A stretch of DNA of 64,000 nucleotides, from positions 496,001-560,000 of the forward strand of contig SRKS01000006.1 of NCBI GenBank assembly GCA_004802645.1. Reading direction: 5' to 3'. Origin of the DNA: Amesomyces nigricolor (lineage: Eukaryota; Ascomycota; Sordariomycetes; Sordariales; Chaetomiaceae). The translations under genes and the position numbers were made by a program. This document shows positions 32,987 through 44,600 of the stretch, one piece after another. The first letter of the stretch is position 1, and every line of letters starts with the position of its first letter. Under the pieces are notes generated by a model, which was not told the DNA's origin, searched no databases, and was given only the letters and a program-made list of their open reading frames with translations.

Positions 32987-34158
32987 TTTTCCTCCCTGGG
33001 GGACCTTCGAGCAGCGGGCAACGGGGCGCCGGGGACAAACGGATAGGTCGAGAAGGAGGAGCCAGAGCCAGGACCGCACAGCTGTGGGCGAGAGAGGGCG
33101 TGTTCCAGTCGATGGGGGAAAGAAACCGGATCTGCGTGTCTCTGACTACACGGGGACGGAGGAAGAAAGAAACGAGTGGGCGTGGAAGAAGGCGAGAGGC
33201 GAAACTGGGTCTGATTCAAGACTGCCACCCATGGAATAATAATAAATCAAAAAAAGCTGGGTTGGCTGTGTGTTGGATTGTCTTCTTTGTGAGCTATCCT
33301 CCCACGAACTCACCGGCCGGACAATGACGCCCAGCCAACAACAACAACGGTCAATGACCTTATCCATTGGCAACCCACGGCATCTATTATGACGGGTGGG
33401 TGCCAGACCGGCCCCGGCTGGCCGTGGGCAAAGTGCGGATGGGAGTGGAGGGCTTTCCTTCAGATGTCTCGGGAATGCGCCGCAGGGCAGTGGAGAGCGC
33501 ATCCCATGGTTCTTTGTCTGCCGCGTTTGCAGGACCTTCCGTTCGCAGAGATGGCAGCCGGGGGGGAGGGGGGAATTCTCAATCTCCAAGCAGATCAAGC
33601 AGACCAGGCGGCCCCCCCTCAGCCATGCAGACAATGCCAGAGGACGCTGCCCAGGATGCTGCCCTCTGGAATGCGCCGCCCTGGAAACAAAGACCATGTC
33701 AGCCGAATCGGGACAAGCCACACCCCCCGTCTGCTTGCTCTTACTTGTTCGCTGCCATCTGAAAGGACGATCCCTTGCCGGCCGAAGGGGGCGAATTATG
33801 CGGGAAAACATGGCTTGTTGGGTCTGTATGGTTTGTTGGTGTTGGTGGTTTAATGTATGCAATATGGCCCGTGTCTTTGAAGAAGCAGACGCGCGCGCAA
33901 CCAACCGCCAGCCAGCTCCCGCGCGAAAAAAAAAAAAAGGAAGGACAGTAAGTAAACAGACATGCCGAACCAACGAACTCCATCCTGCGACAACGCAGTT
34001 TTCCCAACCGGCCTGGGCTACCCGTGCCCTCATTCTATCATACATGCAAGAAGACGACGAAATCAGAAATGTGACTAGTTGCGCCCCGAACCCCTGCCTT
34101 GCCCTCCATAATCAGTCCGATGGCTGCTGCTCCCAGAGACACACGCGGGCGAATGCAA
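32987..34158. other. Intergenic, HMG promoter and RVB1 3' end
   Basis: 1.17 kb with an A-run near 33926-33940. ORFs on both strands here have no recognisable domain. Confidence 0.5.
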
Positions 34159-35730
34159 TTAGGAAATAAAACCCTGACCAGACTCGCTGGCCAGCACGTT
34201 GGCGCTCCGCCGGGCGTCCAGGAAGAGGTCCTCGCACTCTGCGACATCCTGGACGTCGATCTGGGTGCGGCCATTGACCCGCGCGAGGATACTGTCGACC
34301 TGTTAGCACACCATCCACTCTCTCCACACGCACGCAGCAAACATCCGAGACACGTACCTCGCAGGGGTCAGCAGCTGGAGGCAATAGCGCAGGCTGATGC
34401 GCGCGCCGTGCTCGGCAACCTTGTCGATGGCGGCGTCCGTAATCTGAACGGCCTCGGTGGTCGCGCGGATCCGCACAATCCGCTTGATCTCCTCGGGCTC
34501 GTAGGGGTGGGTGGGGATGATGAGGAGACGGGTCAGGAAGTCGGGCGGGACGCCGTGGGCGGCCTTGATGTCGTCGGCCCCGCGGATGGTGGCCATGCCC
34601 CGGTTCGACGCCAGAACGACAATGGGCGAGATGGGCGACTCCAGAGCCTTGTTCAGGTAGGTGAAGCACTCGACGTCCAGCATGTGTGCCTAGCCGGGGG
34701 GAAGGAGTTCAAGTCAGCTCTCCGCCATCCCCACACGCCGTCACATTCTGAGTGAGACATACCTCGTCGATAAAGAGCACGCCGGGCACCAGCTCGGCCA
34801 CACCCTGGTTGATGTACTTGCTGACCACCTTGTTGATCTCCCCGCGCAGCTTATCCGTAATCTCGGTCATCTTGGGCTTCATCAGCTGGCCCATCATGGA
34901 CATGATGTCCTGGCCGCCCTGGGGGCGTGCATTGGCCACGTCGAGGTCGTGCAGCGACACGTCCTGGACAATCTCCTTCTTCTTGTGCACCTCACCCTTC
35001 GGAATAGGCACGTACTCCTCAGCCTCGAGGTCGAACTCGGTGGCGTAGGCGTCCGACCTGCCAACGCGCTTGCAGGCGCCCGTATTGGTCTCAATGTAAA
35101 TAACGTCGCCGACCTGCACGCGCTCCTTCTGGATAGCCTCGTAGATGCTGGGGTCAAGGCGCAGCTTCTTCTGGCCGCGTGCGCTCTTGAGCCCGATCAG
35201 GAGGGTGCTGATGGTCTTGCCGTAGCCGCCGAGCGGGTTCTCGGCCTCCTCGGGGGTCAGCTCCGTCACCTCGCCCTCGTAGACGTCCTTGGTCTCGCGG
35301 ACCTTCAGGCCGATGGCGCGGCGAAAGTTCTCCATCAGCACCTCGGTCTTCTTCACCTCGGTCGAGTAGATTTCGCTGCCGGTGATGGGGCAGAAGGGGA
35401 TCTTGGTGCCGAGTTCCTGGCTGATGGCGAGGGCGAGGGCCGTCTTGCCCGTGCCGGGGCCGCCAGCGAGCAGCACGCCCCGGCCGGCCATCCTGTGTGC
35501 CTTGATGAGATCGACAACGACACCGCAGGCCTGTCAAGAGTTATATTAGGTCGGCTCGCATGTACTGTTGATTGCGCAACACATACCTCACGCGCGGTGG
35601 TCTGGCCGACAAAGCCAGCCCCCTGCTTCTCAGCGATGCCGGCCGAATTAAGACCAAGACCTCTGATGTGTGTGTGCGCCGCGGTGCGGTTGTCGCGGCT
35701 GTTGCCGCGAACCTCGCTGATCTGGACCAT
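34159..35730 (-). CDS. RVB1: RuvB-like AAA+ ATPase 1 (Rvb1/pontin)
   Basis: Subunit of the Rvb1-Rvb2 ring in INO80, SWR1 and R2TP. Four exons (35730-35587, 35530-34763, 34689-34358, 34291-34159) give 458 residues, the family length. Walker A is GGPGTGKTALA, Walker B is VLFIDEAHMLD (split by the intron between FIDE and AHMLD), sensor 1 is VVLASNRG and sensor 2 lies near GARISLRYCLQLL. The short last exon reads SILARVNGRTQIDVQDVAE and ends in SESGQGFIS. The last intron uses the acceptor ending GTCGACAG; an earlier AACAG four codons upstream would lose the frame. Confidence 0.97.
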
Positions 35731-36276
35731 TGTGTACTGCTGCAGAGCTGGCTCGTTGTGCTGGGGTAAATTGGCGAGAGATGGCTGGAGAAATCGCTGG
35801 TTGAAGTGTCGTCGCAGAAGGTTGAGGCTGGGATCGAAGCTGACCGAGATGCTGAGATGCTGGGCGAGATGGGCGAGAGTGGGAACGCGAGCTTGGAAGC
35901 TCCAAATTTCCAGACGCGAAGTCCACCACTGGAACTGCCTATGAGCAGGTGGCCCGAGCTTCGGTGTGCAGGGATCACCCACCTAGGTGAGCGCACTCAA
36001 ATCCAAGAACTGACAACCACCCTCTCAACCACCCAAAGTGTAACCGTCCATACCGGAAAATCAGAAAAATGAATTGGATGAGGCTGTTGGTGAGAAATTA
36101 GCTGTATCTGCAAGATTATTTCCTCTCAAGTGACACTCAAACATAACACTTTTCTTCAACACCTGGGAACCACTGCACCTGTTTTCACTTGTGGCATTTA
36201 TTGAGTCCCCGGTGTCATGATTTCTTTTTATTCATCTTTCATCTATCCTCAGTTCCAAATAACCGTACCATCCCTC
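35731..36276. other. Intergenic, RVB1 promoter and transporter 3' end
   Basis: Contains long CT-rich tracts from about 36250, continuing into the transporter's low-complexity tail. No other feature. Confidence 0.5.
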
Positions 36277-37870
36277 CTACCCTCCCCTCCCCATCTCCAC
36301 CCCCCTCTCCTCCCCCTCTTCTCCCTCCCTCCTCCTCCCCCTCCCACTCAACATCCCCACCCCCTCCTCCGCGTCCCCCCCCTCCCTCCTCTCCCTCTCC
36401 CTCAAATTTAACCCCCCCTCCACATCCCCCCTCTTCCTCCCCCCCCCATCCCCCTTCCCCCTCCCCAACGCCGCCCACAACGCACTCCCCACAATCACCC
36501 CACACCCCCCCAAACTAACCACCCCCATCCTGGTCCCAAACACCCACCTATCAAACCCCGCCGCAAACAACACATGCGTATACACCATCGCGGTAGCCCT
36601 ATTCGACCTCTCGCCTCCAATCCCCGCCGTCATCATGAACTGCATCACAAACCCGCACCCCCCCAGACCCAACAGCAAACCCCATTCGTATGCTGATGTG
36701 GGGAGCAGGCCGGCGAAGGTAACCCTCGGGGGGGTGGACTGAGAGAAGTGGAGGAGGGGGAAGAGGAGGAGGCAGGTGGCGCTGACGAGCGTGCTCCACA
36801 CGGAGAAGTAGGTTACGGTGATGAGGGGGTGGGCGCGCGTGCCGATGTGTCGGATGGTGGTGTAGGCGCCTGCGGCGCCGAGGACGCCGAGGAGGGCGAC
36901 GGCTATGGCGAGGAGGCGTTGAGAGGGAGTGGGGGCGGTGGGGGGAGAATGGGTGGTGGTGGTGTTGGTTTGGGATTGTTGTTGGGTTGGGGGTATTGGT
37001 TCTGGGGATGGGGGGGAGGTGCCCCCGAAGAGGGATGTTGGTCGCGCGATGAGGACGACTCCGGCGAGAGCGAGGAGCGAGGCGAGTTGCTCTTTTCGGG
37101 TGAAGGGGTCTTTGAGAAGGAGGTGGCAGATGTAGCCTGAGAGCATGGGTGCGAGGAAGGTGATGACGGTTGCCTCGGCTAGTGGGAGGTACATCATGGA
37201 GTACCACATTCCGTAAATGCCAAACTGTTTGCGTGTGTTAGCGAAGGGTGTTTGTGGGACGGGATTCAGGGAATCATGAAGTAGTTGGTTCGACAACCCG
37301 AGATTGATATGACCCGGCGGACAACCAACAGAATGTGTTTGTACGTACGAATCCGGATACGCCTCGAAGCACCAACACTCCGCGGACTCCCCGCGGACCA
37401 AGTGGAAAATCAGGAACTGCATTCCACCACATGTACAGACACGACAGTGCCGTGGTCATGCTCATGCGAGCAAACAGAATTTGCAACGGATGCATCTCGG
37501 ATTCCAGCTCCAACAGCCTCGCCGAGAGATTCATGAGCGCCCCGAACAGCTGCGCGACGGCGACCAGGATCACTCCTCGGTTGCTGGTCCAAAAACGGCT
37601 CAAGGATTGGGATACCGTTGCCCGTGTTGTCCACCCATGTTGGGCGTACGGCGCCGGGGACAATGTCCTTGATGGGTAAGGGGAGAGCCGGCCATGCTCG
37701 GAGAACGGGCTGGCGGTCAGTGACCTGGGGACGTTCGGGGCTAGGAACGGCGAAGACGGTTTGCTGCGGCCCAGGTCCTCGAGGGGCATCAGCGCGATAG
37801 TATCGTCATCATCGACCTCGGATCTTGTCTTAATCCGCGGTGACTGCAGGATGTTCAATAACTCAGGCAT
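36277..37870 (-). CDS. EamA/DMT-family membrane transporter
   Basis: Predicted ten-helix drug/metabolite-type transporter (SLC35G-like); substrate unknown. Two exons (37870-37349, 37224-36277) give 489 residues. A ~120-residue hydrophilic N-terminus is followed by the first EamA half (GVILVAVAQLFGALMNLSAR, SMTTALSCLYMWW, GIYGMWYSMMYLPLAEATVI, GYICHLLLKDPFTRKE) and, after a Pro/Thr/Gln linker, the second half (AVALLGVLGAAGAYTTIRHI, GLLLGLGGCGFVMQFMMTAG, AMVYTHVLFAAGFD). The glutamate in LAEAT and the paired domains are family hallmarks. The C-terminal 70 residues are Arg/Glu/Gly low complexity from a CT-rich DNA tract. Divergent from the macrodomain gene. Confidence 0.85.
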
Positions 37871-38836
37871 CGTTGCTGCTGCTCCATTCCAGATGGGATG
37901 GGAAGAGATCAAAGCTGAGCAAAGACAGTCAAATTGCGCGCAAAAAGTTGTCCCAGTTCGAATTCTGTTACTTGGTGGTGGAGAGGGACGATTGATGACC
38001 TCAAGGCACCCAGTGAGCACTGATCGCCTCAGAGGTGGGGAGAAGGGCGTGCTCATTATTCCCGAAAACCTCAAGAGAAAGATTTCCGGGCCCGAGCCAC
38101 TCAGAAGCCTTCTTGCGCGTCCTTCCGTCACCACTAGCCCCGAGATGCCGGTGGCAGAGCGTCGGATAGGGACCGCAGCCGGTCCAGAACTCGGAGTCAC
38201 CTGCAGCCTGTGCATAAACGGCCGCTTCCGAGCGGCGCTTCAGGACTGAGGAAGACATCTGCTCGAGATAGGCCATATCTGCTCCCCTCCTCATTTTCTC
38301 TGCCCGAAAAGGTACCGAGAAAAGACAGACACCTCCCCTGCTTCTCTCTTATCAACTTCTCTTCTCTTTCGCTAAGGCGAAGAGTTGTTTTAACCGGGGA
38401 GACGGCAGCCACGAGCCAGGTCGGTACAGACTCGGCGCATCGTAGTTTAGTAAAGAGGCATCAAACTGGGAAACTAGCTCGGCCTCCTGGCGTTGTTTTT
38501 CGAGGCTTGCTTGAGTATTGAAAGTGCTGTAGAAGGTTGCAAGTTGAAAAGGGAAGGAATGTCTCAGGCTGTGCAACTTTCCATGCCATGTGGCTGACTC
38601 TTGGCAACCCTTTCCCTAAGCGAGAGACTCCCGCTTCATTGCTCACTCAATCAACCCACAACCTCGGACAAGAATTGACAGAACTGAGACCATCAATCGC
38701 GTCAGTAATTCAATATTCTGTTCGTAAACTTGAAGAGTCGACAGCGAACCTGTATTTAGCAGACCACCAAAAATTACCAACCTCAGGTCAGGATATTGCC
38801 GCCATCACTCGACTCTGTTAATTGGATCGCGAAAAG
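37871..38836. other. Divergent promoter region, transporter to macrodomain gene
   Basis: About 965 bp. Only short frames without recognisable content. Confidence 0.5.
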
Positions 38837-39790
38837 ATGTCGGCAAAACGCGTTCTTGACGCGCCGGTTGGAGCGCGTTATTTCAAGCAGACGAAGCTGA
38901 GCTTCTTCACGTCGGCTTCCCAAAGTCAGAAGAAGCGATCGAGTCTTGAATCCGAGGGAGAACGAGAGGACTCGACCACGGCGTCGACAACCAAGGCCGA
39001 GACGCCTCAACAAGCAGAGTCGACAAAAGAGAAACTATCACAGTCGCCCAAGAAAGACCAGTCGCCATCTCAATCCGACGACGAACAATCAGACAGCAGT
39101 AGCACCGCCTCAAACGTCTCACAAGACGACTTCGAGGTCTCCCAAGCTCCCTCCCAACCACACACCACCCTCTCACTCTCCCCATCCCTCAGACCATCGC
39201 TCCTCACTACCACCACCACCACCACCACCCCCCCTCCACCAACCCGCATCCACATCACCGACAAATACGGCGACATCTTCTCCGCCCCCCCCTCCACCCT
39301 CCTCATCCACGCCTGCAACTGCATCGGCTCCTGGTCCGGCGGCATCGCGCTCGCCTTCCGCAACCTCTACCCTTCCGAATTCGCCATCTACCGCGCCCAC
39401 TGCCTGCACTCCTCGCCCGATCAACTCCTCGGCACGGCCCTTCTTATCCCGCCGCAACCTGGCCCCAACAACAACAAGTCCAAAGGCCACTGGATCGGCT
39501 GTCTGTTCACGAGTCGGCGGTTTGGCCGGGCAAGGGACTCGCCGGAGAGGATTTTGAGGGCGACAGGACCGGCGATGAGGGAGTTGATGAGAGCGGTGGC
39601 GGGGGTGGAGGAGGAGGAGGGGAGGGAAGTGGTGGGGGAGGTGAGGATGTGTCGGATTAATTCGGGGCTGTTTGCGGTGCCGTGGGAGAGGACGAAGAGG
39701 GTGGTGGGGGAGATGGGGTTAGGGGAGGGGGAGGTGCCGCGGTGTGCGGAGGGGAGGAGGTTGGAGGTTGTGGCTTATGAGAGGGAGTAG
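38837..39790 (+). CDS. POA1: Macrodomain protein, ADP-ribose 1''-phosphate phosphatase-like (Poa1)
   Basis: Poa1 enzymes remove the phosphate from ADP-ribose 1''-phosphate, a by-product of tRNA splicing. Single exon, 317 residues from the ATG at 38837. The macrodomain fills residues ~137-315: RIHITDKYGDIF, LLIHACNCIGSWSGGIALAF (the ADP-ribose loop), HWIGCLFTSRRFGR and MCRINSGLFAVPWE. The first ~135 residues are disordered, Ser/Gln/Thr-rich and end in a poly-Thr tract encoded by ACC repeats. Near the N-terminus QTKLSFF (residues 18-24) resembles a PCNA-interaction box but is one residue short of the usual spacing. That extension is much longer than in yeast Poa1, so the protein may have an added nuclear role; this is inference. 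Confidence 0.85.
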   Translation: MSAKRVLDAPVGARYFKQTKLSFFTSASQSQKKRSSLESEGEREDSTTASTTKAETPQQAESTKEKLSQSPKKDQSPSQSDDEQSDSSSTASNVSQDDFEVSQAPSQPHTTLSLSPSLRPSLLTTTTTTTTPPPPTRIHITDKYGDIFSAPPSTLLIHACNCIGSWSGGIALAFRNLYPSEFAIYRAHCLHSSPDQLLGTALLIPPQPGPNNNKSKGHWIGCLFTSRRFGRARDSPERILRATGPAMRELMRAVAGVEEEEGREVVGEVRMCRINSGLFAVPWERTKRVVGEMGLGEGEVPRCAEGRRLEVVAYERE

Positions 39791-40101
39791 GTGGTGCGGA
39801 GATGGGGGGTGGTGGTGTGTGATGATACCCTTTTGGACTGTTTTCGTGGGATTTTACGAGACCTGGTAGGGTCAGATGCGCTGTATTATTTTGAGATCTG
39901 GTGCTGGCCAGCTCACGAGTAGTTGAGGCTCATGTCAGAGCGATATATTCGTCTTCATCACAGCATGTTCGCCCTTCCCATTCCCAAACACCGCTCTGCC
40001 TGTCAAACCCATCCCGAAACAGAAAGCCCAACTCCATCGCAATGCACAAAAGACCAAAAAAATCTCCAACCCCCATCCCACCATCATCCAGATGACCCCC
40101 C
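39791..40101. other. Convergent 3' ends of macrodomain gene and TAF13
   Basis: 311 bp. No gene. Confidence 0.5.
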
Positions 40102-40605
40102 CTACCTCCTCCTAACCGTAGAACTCCCCCCCTCCTCCAATTCATCCTCCTCCCCCTCCAAATCCTCCTCCCCCACTTGCATCCTCGCCACCGCCCTCGG
40201 CCGTCCCCTCTTCCCAGGCACCTTATCCCTCTCCTTCTCCGCCTGCTTCTCCTCCTTATCCGCATCCTTCATCAGCTGCTCCTCGATACTGAACCCCTTC
40301 CTCGCCGCCTCGATCTCCTTCTTCTTCTCGAACACCTCCTGGATCTTGCCCATGTAGAACGGGTTGCGGCGCATGGCGAATTCAAAGTCCTCGAACTTGA
40401 CCTTTTGACGTCCTGCGTGTTGGGCGGCGCGGGTCGCTTCGAAACTGACGCCTTGGATGAACTCCGTGAGGATCTCGTCGAGGACGCGGACTGTTTCGTG
40501 GAGCGGCGCTTGCACGTCGCCGTGGCCGTAGAGGAGTTGGGCTAGTTCGTTGTGCCCGAAGTTCATCTTGCCGACGTTCTTGCCGGCGCGCGCGCGGGGT
40601 TCCAT
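40102..40605 (-). CDS. TAF13: TFIID subunit TAF13
   Basis: Histone-fold subunit of TFIID that pairs with TAF11. Single exon, 167 residues. The fold reads LLYGHGDVQAPLHETVRVLD, EILTEFIQGVSFEATRAAQH and GRQKVKFEDFEFAMRRNPFY, matching fungal TAF13 in order and length. A charged helix (KKKEIEAARKG) follows and the tail alternates basic (GKRGRPR) and acidic (EEDLEGEEDELEEGG) stretches. The MEPRARAGKNVGK start matches other fungal TAF13 proteins. Divergent from KSH1 with 511 bp between the start codons. Confidence 0.93.
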   Translation of the reverse strand: MEPRARAGKNVGKMNFGHNELAQLLYGHGDVQAPLHETVRVLDEILTEFIQGVSFEATRAAQHAGRQKVKFEDFEFAMRRNPFYMGKIQEVFEKKKEIEAARKGFSIEEQLMKDADKEEKQAEKERDKVPGKRGRPRAVARMQVGEEDLEGEEDELEEGGSSTVRRR

Positions 40606-41116
40606 GGTGGGCGGTTGGTGGCGGGTGGACGGCTAAGTGGGTGGTTTGGTTGATGGGGTTGATTTTGGGAACTCGCGATTGTTGTTTGGGAGTGGCGGGA
40701 TGAGTGACGGAGATGCCGGTTGTGATGATTTTTTTACGGCGATCGATTGATTCAAGATAGAGTCGGACCTGGGATGCTCGATGAATAGTAATTGTCTTGG
40801 GGTTGTCGAGAACCTTGCTGGACAAAGCTCGATGGAAGAAGGCTGAGGTGAGGCTGCCGCTGAACAGCTGTCCCCCACACCCCACTGCCGAGAGTCCACT
40901 CCACTGAGCCCAGCCGCAAGGACCCACCTTCAACTGCCTAAGCCCCACTGTCGACTCTTGGCATGAAGCAGGTGGAAATGGTGTTCTCAGGAATCAAGCT
41001 CTCGAGATAGAAGACACCTCTGTTTACCAGCGCAAACCACCAACAACTCGAAAGACACGGCCAAATTACCGCATCAATTTTACTGTTTGTCCGAAAGTAC
41101 AGATTGAGAAACCACC
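40606..41116. other. Bidirectional promoter, TAF13 and KSH1
   Basis: 511 bp between divergent start codons. No ORF of note. Confidence 0.5.
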
Positions 41117-41650
41117 ATGGTACGGCCCAAACCACCCCATACCCAAAGCGCACGAAGCTAACCGTCTCCCCCTTCCAGTCCGCCCTCTTCAACTTTTCGA
41201 GCCTCCTGCTCGTCATCCTCCTCCTCATCTGGTGCGCCTCCCTCTCAGCACAACTCCCAACAGAATCTACAACCTGAATTTCCATTCCCTCGAACCACGT
41301 TCCCACCCGAACTCGAAACCCATGGGCAAACCAAGCTAACCACCACCGGCCTCCTCCAGCACCTGCACCTACGTGCACCAGCTCTTCCCGGCAATTCTCG
41401 ACCGGAACAAGACAGGGTTAGTCTCGACACATCAACAATAAAACGTGTGATGGGCCTGGTATTGATTTAGGAGGAATGAACAGCATCACAGGCATCTTCT
41501 GGAAGTGTGCCCGGATAGGGGAGAGGCTGTCTCCTTACATGAGCATATGTTGCGGTGCCATGGCGGTAGGTGATCTTTTTTTGCAAGATGGATTGGGATG
41601 ATTGCTGACATTGGTGGTGGTGGTAGATTTCAATTTTCCTCGGCATGTGA
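41117..41650 (+). CDS. KSH1: Kish family Golgi secretory protein (Ksh1), five exons with an ATG-only first exon
   Basis: Ksh1/TMEM167 is a 72-residue membrane protein of the early secretory route. Five exons reconstruct it exactly: 41117-41119 (ATG only), 41179-41231, 41361-41417, 41484-41565 and 41627-41650. They total 219 nt, 72 residues plus stop. The product reads SALFNFSSLLLVILLLICTC, TYVHQLFPAILDRNKTG, then ITGIFWKCARIGERLSPYMS and ICCGAMAISIFLGM, matching Kish at every conserved position (TCTY, FPAIL, FWK-ARIGERLSPY). Splice sites are GTACGG/TTCCAG, GTGCGC/CTCCAG, GTTAGT/AACAG and GTAGGT/GGTAG. No single exon exceeds 27 codons, so simple ORF calling misses the gene. Confidence 0.92.
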
Positions 41651-44600
41651 AGTGCACTGGTGTTGTTGATGGATACACCTGGTGTGTTGATACTGCGGGT
41701 TAGGAACGGAGTTCAAGGGGTTTGTTTTGTTGCGGGAGTTGGGATTTGGGAGCCCCTAGGCGCCAAGGGGGTTTTTTGGGAGGGTTTATGATGATTTTTA
41801 GCAGGCTAATACTGAGCCTTCATTGTGTGTACGCGAGAAGACCGGGCCGTTGGCTAACTTGCCCTTTGAGGCTCAACCATCTGTGACTCCAAGACTCGTC
41901 CCGGGGATGCTCAAGGCCTGTTCTGCATACTTAGTATATCCCGGCAACTATAGTTTCGCAGACGTTTGCCTACCTTTCGATCAGCATGCTACGGAGGACG
42001 CAGCACATTCGCCTTAGCTAATCGAGGGCAACAAGAGGGTGTTTGTCGTTAAAGTTGTCAACCCAACCTCACCACATCGTCCATTGAGGCCAGTCACCAC
42101 TATTTGTCTAGATCTGTACCAGCTTGCGCCAAACTATGAATATACTATCAAGCTAGGTCCGTCTCGACTCCAGAGCGAACTAGGCGTGGACTCCAAATCA
42201 GTCGCAAGGTGCGCCACGGACAAAAGAACAGACGCTAGCCTTCGATATACCGAGACCTGGAAGAAATGAGAGCGCTGTGCGGTCATAGTCCAGGGCAGGT
42301 ATGCTAATCAAAAAGCTTAGCGAAGACGACTTCATCTGAGATTGAAAGGAGCCTGCCAACGCGAAGTTTGTTGTGTTCAACAAAGCCAACCTCGTCTCGC
42401 CATACCGGCTCTATACTGTATGGAAGACAGCTTTCTCCATATCGAAGCGAAACGAACCACGGAAGGAGTCCTCCTGACAGGCATCGACGAAAAGGCCGTC
42501 CGGCTACGGGCGAAGTTATCGACGAATAGAGAGCCTCACTCTTCCTGCTGGCTGAAGCTCGGAATCTAAGTTGGATGCATATTGGGAAGATTGACCCCTT
42601 TGCCCTCTATGTTTCCCTCACAGTCTCACTACACCCGTCATCAACACGGCTAGGAGCTGGCCATGGCAATGACCATGCACCATCTTCTGATCGTCGGTTG
42701 GGAAGGGTACCCCGTTTGACAGAAATAAGAGGAGAGAAGGTACGACGAGTTGACCCTGCGCGGACTGAGGTTAAAGGATACCTAACGCTACAAGTCAGAG
42801 GGCTTGAAGGATCATTTTTTGGTTGTGATTACGTCCTGGCAAGGATGGAGGAGGTGGAGATCTGAAGCCATTGGGATGAACTATGTGCTTGGGATATGGG
42901 AAGTGCTTCCGCCGCGCATCACTGTTATCATGACTCTCATCGTCAGATTCATCACAGTTTGCGAGAGAGGGTATGGGAACGACCCTCTGTAGTCTGGTAG
43001 CCCATCAATTTCACACTCTGTGGTGCGCGGGCAGAACCGCCTTGCCGGGTATCTGTCCAGCCCTACGGCGCCTTTGGTTCCTCCATGCATACTCCGCGAC
43101 ACAACTGAGCCAAGCATCTTGGTCACTTCTGAAACCCTCTAACCAGAATTCCCTTCCCACCTACTGGCTTGACTCTTTCGCAGAAGAAGGCATCCTCTTC
43201 GCCATGGTAACTTCGCCTTGAATACAGTGCCGGCACCCGCAAACGGCACGCCGCAGCAGCGGAACTGTACCCCTCTGACCGAAACTGTATGTACATACAG
43301 GGCATCATAAATCCCGCGATGACCACATGCAGAAAGCTGAATGAGGGCCGGCGGGTCACCGCAGGGAGGCGGGGGAGAAAGGCACTATGTACCGAAATAC
43401 CACAAACGACAGCTTCACTTTGATGCCCTTTCCAGGGCGCACTACCCCCTCTTCCTGTTAACCGTCTCCATGCAACAAAACTCCTATCCAGGTTAAGATG
43501 CCCGCCCCTAACCCCCGACCTCGCACCCCCTTAACCCCCATCCACCCCACGAAATGTCCACCACCTACCCTGAGCTACCCCATCACTCCATACAGATAGT
43601 CACTCTGGTCCCCCAAATCCCCAGAGATCATCCTCTTCCCCCTATACCAAATCAGGGCATATCACACCCCGCCATACGAGTGTGGCCAAGGCCCAACATG
43701 TCACGGCGAGTTTGTAGATCCCCGCCGACATCAAATTTCTCTCGCCGTCCAATAATCCAAAAAGATCGACAGAAATCACCGAAACCTGGCTGGCTGGGCC
43801 GGAGAGCCGCACCTCGGTCGACATGCATTTCCTTCATACTGTGTATCACCGAGACCTGGATTTGCACAATGCACAGTATGAAATGGAAGTAGTTTGGCGT
43901 AACTCCAACTGGGTATTCACCCTTATACATCCGGACGTTTACACGGGAGCATACAGACACCTTGTTCGCTCCCTCTCGGGCTTAGGCAATAGGCACATGT
44001 ACCAGCGGCTAACATGCATGACAAGCACCCCGAGGCGAGGCAGTAACCAGGCCCATACTCTAGCCATCAGGTATCGATTAATGAGCGCAGAGGTCCTCAG
44101 AAACCCTGTTGACTGAGAAATGACTGGTTCCTTGTCTGGGCTTAGCGAGGTTGTGGCGTTCAAGATGCTCTTGTTGTCGAGCAGAAAATGAGTCGAGGCT
44201 TTGTCCTGCCTCTGGACTTACCCTTGAAGGGTTGTGCAAAGGCAGTAAGAAACAGCTTCGGCGACAGTGAACAGCCGAGCGAAGGTTCTTCTCTTTTGAG
44301 ACCATTTCTAAAACCCACGATACCCTAACTCTCAAAGCTATTCCCTGTTTCGAGATCCCTTCGCCTCGTCTGGTTGGACGACCTTGAAACGGCAAAATGG
44401 CGACTGTCGAGGATTGACATGAAACAGGACACCATCTGGGCCTGGAAGCCGAGAGACGAACCCAATCAACCTATTGACACCGTATGTAAACCGGCGATTC
44501 ACAGCCAATACAAGGGTTGCTGCAGCAAGAGGAATTGGGCAAGTTTCACATTCCTCCAACAACAGCTCTGCCGTGCTCCGTACTCCGGACATCGGGCGGT

